In this document: piece by piece, positions 46,111 through 54,918 of the stretch
Numbering within the stretch: the stretch's first letter is position 1
Layout: every line of letters starts with the position of its first letter
Source: Adhaeribacter radiodurans
Lineage (GTDB): Bacteria; Bacteroidota; Bacteroidia; Cytophagales; Hymenobacteraceae
Direction: 5' to 3'
DNA: 64,000 nt
Assembly: GCF_014075995.1 (NCBI RefSeq)
Contig: NZ_CP055152.1
Coordinates: forward strand, 1-64,000
Position numbers and translations under genes: made by a program
The notes under the pieces: model-generated
Told to the model about the DNA's origin: nothing
Databases searched by the model: none
Seen by the model: the letters and a program-made list of their open reading frames with translations, nothing else

Positions 46111-46797
46111 ATGAAACTAGCTATTATCGTTTGTCTCCTAAGCTTTTTATTACTAATCCTGGCTTTAAGTCCTTTTGAGGTTATGGCGCACGGAGGAGAA
46201 AAACACCAGAAAAAAGCCAAGGTTACTTCGACCGAAACTACCAGGCAAGAAACTGAAGAGTCGAACGATACCATAGCCTTAAAAGACAATACTCCGGCAG
46301 AGCATGCAGAACATGTCGCTAACCCAGAAAAAGTACATGCTTCATTCTCGGACTTTCCGCATATTCATCCTTTAATTGTCCATTTCCCCATAATGCTGCT
46401 GATGATTGCCGCCGCTATGCAATTCGTCAATGTCCTATTTCAGAAAAAGGAATTGAATTGGGCCGTAACCATCATGATACTGGTTGGCTTTATCACCGCT
46501 TATGCTTCGTCCAATTGGTCTCACCCGCATACTTCCGGCTTATCAGCTCATGCCAAGCTTGTCTTGGAGCAGCATGATAAATACGCAGATTATACCATTT
46601 ATTTGGCTGGTTTGGGTTTACTAGCTCAATTATTAAGCGTACTGGTTTTTCGGGGCAAGCGCTGGAGCATAGCTGTAGCCGCAGTCATCCTTATTAGTGC
46701 TGGTTATGCTGTCAGCATGGCCGGTCATTACGGGGCTCAGCTCGTGCATATTGAAGGAGTAGGTCCCCAAGGTAAATATCTGGAACAACACCATTAA
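46111..46797 (+). CDS. DUF2231 membrane protein
   Basis: The 228-residue protein has a signal-like helix (FLLLILALSPFEVMAHGG), a charged linker, then the DUF2231 core: HIHPLIVHFPIMLLM, SSNWSHPHTSG, LVLEQHDKYADYTIYLAG and a terminal GHYGAQLVHIEGVGP. Conserved His residues may bind heme or metal. Four membrane helices are visible. It lies 35 bases after the propeller gene. Confidence 0.82.
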   Translation: MKLAIIVCLLSFLLLILALSPFEVMAHGGEKHQKKAKVTSTETTRQETEESNDTIALKDNTPAEHAEHVANPEKVHASFSDFPHIHPLIVHFPIMLLMIAAAMQFVNVLFQKKELNWAVTIMILVGFITAYASSNWSHPHTSGLSAHAKLVLEQHDKYADYTIYLAGLGLLAQLLSVLVFRGKRWSIAVAAVILISAGYAVSMAGHYGAQLVHIEGVGPQGKYLEQHH

Positions 46798-46822
46798 TTC
46801 AGAATCTGACTTTCTAAAATTG

Positions 46823-47425
46823 ATGGATCCACTGGCCCCCGAGAACAAGGTTACACTACATATTAAGAATATGGTTTGTCCACGCTGTATCCGGATAATA
46901 CGAGAGCAATTTGCCCTCTTGGGAATACCTGTCTTGGATGTACAACTAGGCTTAGTAGAATTGGCGAGGCCATTGGAAGCAACTGAAAAAGAAAAGATAT
47001 TATTAGTATTAGAGGACTATGGCTTTGAGCTGTTAGTTGATAAAAAACTAAAGTTAGTAGAACAGATTAAAACTTGTATTATTGACTTAATTCATCATAA
47101 AAATGAGAAAATAAATACTACTTATTCCACCTACTTAAGCCAGGCTATCGGAAAGGATTATAGTACGCTTAGTCATGTTTTTTCTTCCGTTGAAAAATTT
47201 ACCATTGAAAGGTTTATTATTTTGCAAAAAATTGAATTTATAAAGGCACAACTGGATTATGAAGAACTATCGTTAGGAGAAGTAGCATCCCGCTTGCATT
47301 ACAGTAGTTTAAGCCATCTTTCTAAGCAATTCAAAACTATAACTGGATATACGCCTTCGGAATATAAAAAGCAAGCTATTCGGGATAGGTTGCCGTTAGA
47401 TAGATTAAAGAAGGCAGATAACTAA
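46823..47425 (+). CDS. HMA-domain/AraC-HTH fusion regulator (probable copper sensor)
   Basis: From ATG 46823 it has 200 residues. Residues 10-70 form an HMA-like domain with LHIKNMVCPRCIRIIREQF (CxxC) and a second strand-helix pair. A short linker leads to an AraC-type HTH (SLGEVASRLHYSSLSHLSKQF, TGYTPSEYKKQAI). The HMA domain would bind Cu(I) directly. It ends the copper-pump operon. I infer that it activates promoters bearing the half-sites at 36743 and 49891. Confidence 0.8.
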   Translation: MDPLAPENKVTLHIKNMVCPRCIRIIREQFALLGIPVLDVQLGLVELARPLEATEKEKILLVLEDYGFELLVDKKLKLVEQIKTCIIDLIHHKNEKINTTYSTYLSQAIGKDYSTLSHVFSSVEKFTIERFIILQKIEFIKAQLDYEELSLGEVASRLHYSSLSHLSKQFKTITGYTPSEYKKQAIRDRLPLDRLKKADN

Positions 47426-47429
47426 AATT

Positions 47430-47450
47430 AAAGAAAGTTATCTTTCTTTT
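47430..47450. terminator. Terminator between convergent genes
   Basis: AAAGAAAG-TTAT-CTTTCTTT is a perfect 8-bp hairpin followed by T, beginning just after the HMA-AraC stop codon and overlapping the end of the DUF4238 gene. It may end transcription in both directions. Confidence 0.65.
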
Positions 47451-48727
47451 CGGTATCTTACTTCTCCAGGAAAAATAATTAATTTATCTGAATTCTTAAT
47501 TATTTCCTCTTGAATTAAATTTGTATACTCATCTTCTGTCAATACCTCTTCAACTTTGTATACACCCCTATTTTTCAACTTTCTTAACGGAGCATTTTGT
47601 TCACTAGAATTTTTGTGGTGAAAATATGCTAAGTAGTTTTTTGATAATGGGAAGAATATTTCTGTATTCTTATTATACAAACCTATTTGACCTTCTTCCC
47701 GATTTACTTTGAAGTTAACTGGATTATCTGAAGTAAAAAATCCTTTATCTTCCGGCGCTTCAATTATTATCAAATCAAAAGTTAAAAGATGATGAAAAAT
47801 GTAATTTAAAAAGTGTAATAATATTCTATTTACTTTACTCTGGTTAATCTCTCCTTCACTTAAAACTTTATAAAAATATCTGTTCTTTAATTCCTGTAGT
47901 TCATGAACGGACTGCGCATGAACACTTAAAGTACTTAATAAAAAAGTCTCTCTATTGGGAGTCTCTAGAATTTCACAAACAAAATTTCTCCAATAATCTG
48001 AACGCACCATCAAATTAGGAGTTAACTGGACTATTATTTCCCAGCACTTATCAGGTATAAATTTATTTTTTGAAATATCATCTAGCATCTCATGATATAA
48101 GTTTTCCAAATCAGCATTCATTGTTTCAAACATTCTTGGAAGCCTATCATCTTCACTATCTATATCAAATACATTTGTTTCAGTAGTAAAGCTACCTATG
48201 CTTTTTTGTTTTGAATAAGTTAACTCTTTTTCCAAAATAGAAACCATCCACTGGTTACCTTTTAAATATCCAAATTGTTTAAGGTATACTTGAGGCAATT
48301 TATGCTGTGATTGGTTTAAAGGGTATTTTAAAACAATAAATTCATTAAGAATCTTGTGAGTATCTTCAAAAGTAGTTGATATGTTTTTTTTAGAATTATC
48401 TATAAATAATTGCAAAACGTGAAAAATCTTCACTTTATCTATTGGCGCTACTAAATCTATTGTAAAAGTTTCTGCGTCAATAAAAATCTTTACAGATAAA
48501 TCTCCTGCTATTTTTATATTTTTTATCTCATTGTAACTAATTTTGTTTCTTGTATTTCTACTTGGGAAAAAGATGCTTTTGTCTGTAATTAATAATACTT
48601 CTTTTTCAGCTTGAAATACAAAAAGAACATTTTCACTTTCTGATATTATTTCAATATTTGTCTCAATCCAAATGGATTGTTCCTTTGATATCTCTTCGCT
48701 CTTTCTTTCATAATAATTGTATTTCAT
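47438..48727 (-). CDS. DUF4238 protein with an N-terminal PH-like domain
   Basis: The 429-residue protein has two parts. Residues about 25-115 look like a bacterial PH-like fold (LLITDKSIFFPSRN ... ISYNEIKNIKI). From about 135 it matches DUF4238 (LPQVYLKQFGYLKG at the front, FDLIIIEAPEDKGFFTSDNP later). The gene is much richer in A+T than its neighbours and interrupts the copper island on the opposite strand, which suggests horizontal acquisition. DUF4238 function is unknown. Confidence 0.75.
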   Translation of the reverse strand: MKYNYYERKSEEISKEQSIWIETNIEIISESENVLFVFQAEKEVLLITDKSIFFPSRNTRNKISYNEIKNIKIAGDLSVKIFIDAETFTIDLVAPIDKVKIFHVLQLFIDNSKKNISTTFEDTHKILNEFIVLKYPLNQSQHKLPQVYLKQFGYLKGNQWMVSILEKELTYSKQKSIGSFTTETNVFDIDSEDDRLPRMFETMNADLENLYHEMLDDISKNKFIPDKCWEIIVQLTPNLMVRSDYWRNFVCEILETPNRETFLLSTLSVHAQSVHELQELKNRYFYKVLSEGEINQSKVNRILLHFLNYIFHHLLTFDLIIIEAPEDKGFFTSDNPVNFKVNREEGQIGLYNKNTEIFFPLSKNYLAYFHHKNSSEQNAPLRKLKNRGVYKVEEVLTEDEYTNLIQEEIIKNSDKLIIFPGEVRYRKER

Positions 48728-48848
48728 TTTTCCTTATTATTGGCAATATATTTAAAAAATTATATTTAATGGCCTAAAAAAGGGGTATAAATTGTTACTA
48801 GATTAACGAATATATTTTATATCAGGAACAAATAACAGGCAACATCAT

Positions 48849-48880
48849 AAAAAAAGCAATTCCCTAAAGGAATCGCTTTA
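48849..48880 (-). terminator. Terminator of the DUF305 gene
   Basis: On the minus strand, AAAGCGATTCC and GGAATTGCTTT pair (one G-U) and are followed by a T7 run, about 35 bases after the DUF305 stop codon. Confidence 0.85.
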
Positions 48881-48913
48881 TAATGGTAAAAAGCTGTATA
48901 ATAAGGTAACTAA

Positions 48914-49579
48914 TTACTGCGGCTGTTCTTGCAACCAAGAATCTAGCTGCTGCTTTTCTTTTTGCTGGTCGTCTATTATTTTCTGCGCCATGGTTTTTAG
49001 CTCCGGTATTTTGGCTTGCGGTAAATAGGCTTTAGCCATGTCAATGCCGCTTTGGTGGTGCATGCTCATTAGGCTAGCAAAATGATGGTCAGTGGTGCCT
49101 TTCATGTTATGGTCCATACCAGCCATCATAGCCTTCATCGGTTGCATTAGCTTCATGGAAGATGCAGTATCCTTAGTAACAGGCTCGTGACTATCAGTAA
49201 AACTTTTAAGCCTATCTTGTTCTTCTTTTTGAGCAGTTAGAGTTCTCTTAGCCATATTTACTAGCATGGTATCCTTTCCATTGTCAGCTTCTTCCTGAGC
49301 CATAGCGAGTGCCCCATCGAGATGGGTGGCCATCATCTGAGCAAAATCATGGTCCACATCACCCGTCATTTTCATCTCCTGCATAGCCATCATATTTTGA
49401 TGCATAAGATCCACCATTTTATTATTACTGCTAGCCTCCATATTATGGCCTGAATGGTCTTCTGTTTTGTTAGTAGCAGCTGTTTCCGTCTTACTCGCAC
49501 TCTGATTACAGGCAGTAAAAGCTATTACTAAACCACATATCCAGGCACTCCATTTAACATTTGCTTGCATATTCTTCAT
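48914..49579 (-). CDS. DUF305 lipoprotein (ferritin-like, copper-locus type)
   Basis: The 221-residue lipoprotein (FTAC) has two DUF305-type halves: DHDFAQMMATHLDGALAMAQ and DHHFASLMSMHHQSGIDMAK, each with His-x2/3-His and Met. It is Met- and His-rich overall (NMEASSNNKMVDLMHQNMMAMQ). DUF305 proteins are common next to copper genes. It diverges from the copper-storage gene across a shared 419-base region. Confidence 0.85.
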   Translation of the reverse strand: MKNMQANVKWSAWICGLVIAFTACNQSASKTETAATNKTEDHSGHNMEASSNNKMVDLMHQNMMAMQEMKMTGDVDHDFAQMMATHLDGALAMAQEEADNGKDTMLVNMAKRTLTAQKEEQDRLKSFTDSHEPVTKDTASSMKLMQPMKAMMAGMDHNMKGTTDHHFASLMSMHHQSGIDMAKAYLPQAKIPELKTMAQKIIDDQQKEKQQLDSWLQEQPQ

Positions 49580-49805
49580 CGTTTAAGATTAGTCTTTTAG
49601 TATCCAAATTTTGTTATTAGAAATTATACGCCCCTATCAATCAGGCGTTATAATCGCCCTAATTTGAAGAAAAAATGTACATATTAGGGAAAACGAACAG
49701 GAAAGGGTTTAATCTAGTTAAAACAGTTATTAGCAAAAGAATTTCCTTCGTAATAAGGTAAACTCGATTCGGTTTTTAGCATAATTATAAAATCCTTTTC
49801 TATAA

Positions 49806-49915
49806 TTATACAATTTTCTTCATCTGAGACAGCTTAGCCAAATATGGTAATTTCAATAATGACATACCCAAACTATACAACTCTTATCAGAAATTGTATA
49901 AAACGAGTTATATAA
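49806..49915. promoter_or_regulatory. Divergent copper-responsive region with repeated TTGTATAA sites
   Basis: Between the DUF305 gene (minus) and the storage gene (plus) lie TTATACAATTTT (49806-49817), GAGTTGTATAG on the minus strand (49873-49883), AAATTGTATAA (49891-49901) and CGAGTTATATAA (49904-49915). These are the same words as at 36743-36775. The wider 419-base gap (49580-49998) has no gene. Confidence 0.6.
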
Positions 49916-49998
49916 ATATGTGGTAAAACAACAAGATAAGCCGCTGACTAAAGCACAGCGACTTTATTAATTTATGTTTTACCTAACTTATAAAGATT

Positions 49999-50343
49999 AT
50001 GCATAACTCCCAGTATAAACCAATTATTGAAGCCTTAGTGGCTTGTGCTGCCGAATGTGAGCATTGTGCTACGGCTTGCTTACAGGAAGAAGATGTTAAG
50101 ATGATGGTTCGGTGTATTCAGCTAGACCGCGATTGTTCCGCTATCTGCCGAACCACGGCTGATGCTCTGGCCCGCGATTCTGATAATGCCAAAGTATTTC
50201 TAGAAGCTTGTGCGACCATTTGTGCCGCTTGTGGCGAAGAATGTGAAAAGCATGCTGCTCACATGGACCATTGCCGCGCCTGTGCCGAAGCATGTCGCCG
50301 GTGCGAAGAAGCTTGCCGGTCTTTAGCCGGTCTAATTTACTAG
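49999..50343 (+). CDS. Four-helix-bundle copper-storage protein (Csp-like, cytosolic)
   Basis: The 114-residue protein has no signal peptide and 16 cysteines arranged in CxxxC/CxxC patterns along helices (ACAAECEHCATAC, CATICAACGEEC, CRACAEACRRCEEAC). This matches Csp3-type proteins, whose core binds many Cu(I) ions. It probably stores excess cytosolic Cu(I). It is the first gene of a unit with DUF6122 and DUF305 genes. Confidence 0.92.
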   Translation: MHNSQYKPIIEALVACAAECEHCATACLQEEDVKMMVRCIQLDRDCSAICRTTADALARDSDNAKVFLEACATICAACGEECEKHAAHMDHCRACAEACRRCEEACRSLAGLIY

Positions 50344-50396
50344 TTGAATAAGCATATGCACTGGCAATACCTTTATGATAATGGGTTAGAGAATCT

Positions 50397-50687
50397 ATGA
50401 TTCACTTGTTGCTCCATGTTTTGGTACCAGCAGGTGTGGCATACTTCTTTTACCGTGATAATTGGTTAAAGGCTTGGGCCATAATGGCAGCCGGGATAAT
50501 TCTGGACATAGACCATTTATTCGCGGTACCCCTTTATGATCCAGACCGGTGCAGCATTGGTTTTCACTTTTTGCATACTTATCTGGCAATTGTATTATAT
50601 GTAATTTTATTATTAATACCCCAAGTAAGAACGTTTGCTTGGGGCATTCTTATCCATATGTTACTGGATTATATTGCTTGTTTGTAA
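50397..50687 (+). CDS. DUF6122 membrane protein
   Basis: The 96-residue protein has three to four membrane helices and the family pattern MIHLLLHVLVP, the DIDHLFAVPLYDPDRCSIGF block and an HMLLDY ending. The DxDH and later HxxxD residues suggest metal binding, as in related YdjM-like membrane hydrolases. Function unknown. Confidence 0.85.
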   Translation: MIHLLLHVLVPAGVAYFFYRDNWLKAWAIMAAGIILDIDHLFAVPLYDPDRCSIGFHFLHTYLAIVLYVILLLIPQVRTFAWGILIHMLLDYIACL

Positions 50688-50719
50688 CATGTTATAAAGC
50701 TTAACTTAAACTTTTTACT

Positions 50720-51346
50720 ATGAAAAATATTTTTATTTGCCGCTCCTGGACACTGCTTTTAACAGCCTGTTTTTTTTTAGTCTCATGTGATAAAGATGAG
50801 GATGGGTTAGAAACCCAGCCGCACGACCAAAACAAGATGATGACCATCATGCATAACATGATGACGCAAATGCAAGGTATGCAAATGACGGGTGACCCAG
50901 ATATAGATTTTGCTAAAATGATGATAATGCACCATCAAGGGGCAATAAATATGGCTAACGAAGAAATAGCCAGCGGCCAAGATGCTACCATGAAAGCAAA
51001 AGCTCAAAAAATTAAAGCAGAACAAGAAAAGGAAATTCAAGAGTTTGATGCTTTTTTAGCTAACCGCCAACCTGACCAGAATGATATGGCTTTTGGTATG
51101 GAGCAAATGAAAGCCATGGAGAAAATGGGACGAGCCAGCGATTTACGCGTAATTACCGGTGATATAGACCACGATTTTGCCCAGCTTATGATTCCGCACC
51201 ACGAAACAGCCATGGAAAACTCCCAATCTTTATTGCATCATGGTAATAGTCCTGAAATGAAAGCCAAAGCGCAAGCCATTATTGATTCGCAAATGGAGGA
51301 CATAAAAGATCTGCAAAACTGGCTTTTAGAAAATAAAAAATATTAA
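50720..51346 (+). CDS. DUF305 lipoprotein, second copy
   Basis: The 208-residue lipoprotein (FLVSC) has two DUF305 halves: DIDFAKMMIMHHQGAINMAN and DHDFAQLMIPHHETAMENSQ. It is paralogous to the gene at 48914 but has better-preserved HH pairs. It probably binds copper in the periplasm or outer membrane. Confidence 0.88.
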   Translation: MKNIFICRSWTLLLTACFFLVSCDKDEDGLETQPHDQNKMMTIMHNMMTQMQGMQMTGDPDIDFAKMMIMHHQGAINMANEEIASGQDATMKAKAQKIKAEQEKEIQEFDAFLANRQPDQNDMAFGMEQMKAMEKMGRASDLRVITGDIDHDFAQLMIPHHETAMENSQSLLHHGNSPEMKAKAQAIIDSQMEDIKDLQNWLLENKKY

Positions 51347-51543
51347 CTCATTTATAATACTGTAGTTGAATTAACTTTTTCAGAAGGTTTAATCACTAGT
51401 AACACAAGGCAAAATCTTATAACTCTTAATTAAAATTTTATCACAATTAGCCCTGAGTTGCTTGGTAACTTTACCAAAGTAAACAGAAGGATTTGGATGG
51501 TCCTCCTGTTTTAAAAGTAAATTAAACCATTAAAGTTAATGCT

Positions 51544-51756
51544 ATGAAAACATTGCAATTCAAAACCAATATTAAATGCAGTGGCTGTGTTTCTGCAGTT
51601 ACTCCTTTTTTAAATGCCAAAGAAGATATAGGAAAATGGCAGGTGGATACCGATAATCCAAACAAGATTTTAACGGTGGAAGGGGAAAATTTGGATGAAC
51701 ATAATGTGATTGAGGCCGTCGAAAAAGCCGGTTATCAGATAGAACCGCTTAAGTAA
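51544..51756 (+). CDS. HMA-domain copper chaperone
   Basis: The 70-residue protein is a single HMA domain with FKTNIKCSGCVSAVTPFL carrying the CxxC site, and EKAGYQIEPL at the end. It would shuttle Cu(I) to CopB, encoded next, or CopA. The metal-site-less homologue at 608 shares its frame of conserved residues. A terminator follows 13 bases after its stop, so it can be expressed alone. Confidence 0.9.
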   Translation: MKTLQFKTNIKCSGCVSAVTPFLNAKEDIGKWQVDTDNPNKILTVEGENLDEHNVIEAVEKAGYQIEPLK

Positions 51757-51768
51757 AAACCAAATCTT

Positions 51769-51804
51769 AAAAAGGATAATCAGCAAGTTGGTTATCCTTT
51801 TTTT
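51769..51804 (+). terminator. Terminator after the copper chaperone
   Basis: AAAAAGGATAATCA and TGGTTATCCTTTTT pair with one G-U, followed by further T residues. It lies 13 bases after the stop codon and 28 before copB, so copB needs readthrough or its own promoter. Confidence 0.85.
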
Positions 51805-51831
51805 ATCTCTTGCCAATTTAAATAATTAGCT

Positions 51832-53937
51832 ATGGATCATAACCATCATCATGGGCACTCACCAATAAAAGCAGAGGCTCAAGAGTTAACTGATCAAAAA
51901 AACCAGTTAGCAGATAAAACAATGCATGGCCACTCCCATGCCATGCCGCCTCAGAATAATGACCACGCGGCACACGGTGAGCATGGTCATGACCATCATG
52001 CCATGATGATCGATGACTTCCGCAAACGATTTTGGATTTCGCTGTTCCTCTCTATTCCGGTAATTATCATTAGTCCCATGATACAGCATATTGTAGGATA
52101 TCATTTAGAGATACCCTACAACATGTACATTGCTTTTGGGTTGTCTTCTATTATCTTCTTATACGGGGGTTGGCCTTTTTTAACAGGCTTAAAAGATGAG
52201 CTGAAGAAAGGCTCTCCTGGCATGATGACCTTAATTGCCATTGCTATAACAGTAGCTTACTTGTATAGTACGGCCATTGTTTTTGGGTTAGAGGGGATGG
52301 ACTTCTTCTGGGAACTGGCTACGCTCATCGTGATTATGCTTTTGGGACACTGGATAGAGATGAAGTCGGTACTAGGAGCTTCCCGGGCCTTGGAGTTACT
52401 CGTGAGTCTGATGCCTTCTGAAGCTCATCTCTTAAAAGATGGGGAAACAGTTAATATCCGAATTGATGCGTTACAAAAAAATGACTTAATACTGGTAAAG
52501 CCAGGCGAAAAAGTTCCGGCTGATGGACTGATAGAAGAAGGAGAAAGTTATATAAATGAGAGCATGCTCACGGGCGAAAGTAAGCCGGTGCAGAAATTAA
52601 AAGATAGTAAAGTTATTGGAGGATCTATTAATGGCAATGGCTCTTTAAAAGTAAGGGTGCTAGGTACCGGGGAGGAAAGCTACTTGAACAAGGTAATAAA
52701 CCTAGTGCAGGAAGCTCAGAAAACAAAATCAGACACCCAGAACTTAGCTGATAAAGCTGCTCGCTGGCTCACGTATATTGCTCTCTTTGCCGGCTTTACC
52801 ACCTTTATAGTATGGCTTTTATTAGGGGCTGAATTGTCCTTCGCGTTAGAGCGCATGGTAACGGTAATGGTAATTTCCTGTCCACATGCTTTAGGTTTGG
52901 CAGTACCATTGGTAGTAGCTATTTCCACCGCTATCTCTGCCAAAAATGGTTTATTAATCCGGAACCGTACGGCTTTTGAGAATTCCCGAAAAATCACCAC
53001 CATCATTTTTGATAAAACTGGCACCTTAACGCAAGGCTCTCACGAATTAGCCCGTATTGTTTCTTTTAATTCTGCTTTTCCAGAGCGAGAATTGTTAAGG
53101 TTGGCTGCTGGGGTGGAACAAAATTCAGAGCATTATATTTCCCAAGGCATTTTAAAGCGGGTAAAAGCTGAAAACATTATTATTCCTACTGCAGAAGGTT
53201 TTAACTATTTACCCGGCAAAGGATTAGAAGGAACAGTAGAAGGAAGATCGGTCAAGGTAGTAGGGCCAAATTATATTCAAGAATTTAATATCCAGGTTCC
53301 AAAAAGCGATGCCGAAGAAGGCGTGGAAACGGTCGTTTATATTTTAATCGATAACCAGGTAGCTGGATTTATTAGCCTGAAAGACCAAATACGTCCGGAA
53401 TCGGCCGAAGCTATTGCAATTTTAAAAGCTAACAACATTAAAAACTTGTTACTTACCGGTGATAACGACCGGGTGGCAAAAAGTGTTAGTGATTTCTTAA
53501 AAATGGATGGCTTTTTAGCCAATGTTTTGCCGCATCAGAAGCAGGAGAAGATAAAGGAATTACAAGCCACCGGTGAGTTCGTGGCCATGACCGGAGATGG
53601 GGTAAACGATGCACCAGCTTTAGCGCAGGCTGATGTAGGTATTGCCGTAGGATCCGGCACGGATGTAGCGGCGGAGACAGCAGATATCATCCTGGTAAAC
53701 AGCAATCCGAAAGATATTGCCTCCTTAATTCTTTTTGGCAAGGCGACCTACCGCAAGATGATCCAAAATATAATATGGGCCACCGCTTATAACGTGATTG
53801 CCTTACCATTAGCCGCTGGAGTACTCTATAAACAGGGAATAATGGTATCTCCTGCCATTGGTGCTGCTTTAATGAGTTTGAGTACGATTATCGTAGCCCT
53901 TAATGCGCAATTGCTACGTAAACAAATTAAAAGCTAA
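51832..53937 (+). CDS. copB: CopB-type Cu-exporting P1B-3 ATPase
   Basis: The 701-residue ATPase has a His-rich N-terminus (MDHNHHHGHS, HGEHGHDHH), no HMA, and CPH in TM6 (VISCPHALGLAVP), the mark of the P1B-3 group. Other motifs are TGESKPV, DKTGTLTQG and GDGVNDAPAL. TM7-TM8 carry YN and MxxST-like residues (AYNVIALPLAA, LMSLSTI). It transports Cu out of the cytoplasm. Confidence 0.93.
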   Translation: MDHNHHHGHSPIKAEAQELTDQKNQLADKTMHGHSHAMPPQNNDHAAHGEHGHDHHAMMIDDFRKRFWISLFLSIPVIIISPMIQHIVGYHLEIPYNMYIAFGLSSIIFLYGGWPFLTGLKDELKKGSPGMMTLIAIAITVAYLYSTAIVFGLEGMDFFWELATLIVIMLLGHWIEMKSVLGASRALELLVSLMPSEAHLLKDGETVNIRIDALQKNDLILVKPGEKVPADGLIEEGESYINESMLTGESKPVQKLKDSKVIGGSINGNGSLKVRVLGTGEESYLNKVINLVQEAQKTKSDTQNLADKAARWLTYIALFAGFTTFIVWLLLGAELSFALERMVTVMVISCPHALGLAVPLVVAISTAISAKNGLLIRNRTAFENSRKITTIIFDKTGTLTQGSHELARIVSFNSAFPERELLRLAAGVEQNSEHYISQGILKRVKAENIIIPTAEGFNYLPGKGLEGTVEGRSVKVVGPNYIQEFNIQVPKSDAEEGVETVVYILIDNQVAGFISLKDQIRPESAEAIAILKANNIKNLLLTGDNDRVAKSVSDFLKMDGFLANVLPHQKQEKIKELQATGEFVAMTGDGVNDAPALAQADVGIAVGSGTDVAAETADIILVNSNPKDIASLILFGKATYRKMIQNIIWATAYNVIALPLAAGVLYKQGIMVSPAIGAALMSLSTIIVALNAQLLRKQIKS

Positions 53938-53970
53938 ATGCATGCTTTTGCCCATTTACGGGCAGGCAGA

Positions 53971-54852
53971 ATGAGTATGAAATTTAAAAAGATTCTTATC
54001 CTTATTAATCCACTCATTTTATTTCTACTCATTTCGTTTTCTGGATTAAGCCAAAATAGCCGGCAGAGCACCATTTCCACTAAAGGAATTATGGAGAAAA
54101 TGTTTGTTTCTGTTAAGCAGCTGCGGACAGTCAAATTTATCATGAAAGATTGGGAACGCCGAGAAAACCGGAACAGGGAGGGAGAACAACATATCAAAGT
54201 AAATATATCTCCCTTTTGGGTATACGCTTATATTGCGAAACCCAGTAAAGGGGTAGAGGCCTTATGGCGGCAAGGAGAAAACAATAACAAGGTTTTAGTT
54301 CACCCCAATTCCTTTCCTTACATCAGTTTAAACCTGGATCCCAATGGTAGCTTGGTACGCAGTGGCAGCCATCATAATTTATTTGCGGCTAATCCAAATT
54401 ATACCGCAGAGATCATTCGAGATACTTATAAAAAGGTTGGAAAGGAGTTCACCAATATTTTTAAATACGAAGGAGATGTGGTGTTTGATGGAAAGGAGTG
54501 TTATAAAATAGTTATTAATTATACCCCCTATAAGCTATACAACTACCAGGTAAAGCCAGGTGAAGATGTATTTAGTATTGCTCAGAAACTCTATTTAAAT
54601 GAATTTAAAATAAAAGAATTAAATAAATTAAAAGATTATACTGGTTTAAAAGCTGGTCAGACTCTCGTGCTACCTAATTCCTACGCAAAGAAAACAATTC
54701 TTTTTATTGACAAAAAAACGTTTCTTCCTTTGGTACAAGTTATTTATGACGAGTTAGGATTCTTTGAAAGATATGAGTATCACGATTTACAAGTGGATCT
54801 TACTTTTAAAAAGGATGAATTCACCCGAGATTTCCCCGCCTATCATTTCTAA
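53971..54852 (+). CDS. DUF1571 protein with an inserted LysM domain
   Basis: From ATG 53971 it has about 293 residues and a signal peptide (ending SFSGLSQ). DUF1571 elements flank a LysM-like insert: before it, FKYEGDVVFDGKECYKIVI; the insert is YQVKPGEDVFSIAQKLYLNE to AGQTLVLPN; after it, LFIDKKTFLPLVQVIYDELG. It starts right after copB (the frame is open from an ATG at 53938, overlapping nothing). LysM would anchor the protein to peptidoglycan. Confidence 0.78.
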   Translation: MSMKFKKILILINPLILFLLISFSGLSQNSRQSTISTKGIMEKMFVSVKQLRTVKFIMKDWERRENRNREGEQHIKVNISPFWVYAYIAKPSKGVEALWRQGENNNKVLVHPNSFPYISLNLDPNGSLVRSGSHHNLFAANPNYTAEIIRDTYKKVGKEFTNIFKYEGDVVFDGKECYKIVINYTPYKLYNYQVKPGEDVFSIAQKLYLNEFKIKELNKLKDYTGLKAGQTLVLPNSYAKKTILFIDKKTFLPLVQVIYDELGFFERYEYHDLQVDLTFKKDEFTRDFPAYHF

Positions 54853-54918
54853 TATTGCCTTAACAGGTTAGCAGATAATTTCTGAACAACCCGCATCTAT
54901 TATAAAATACTAAAAAAT

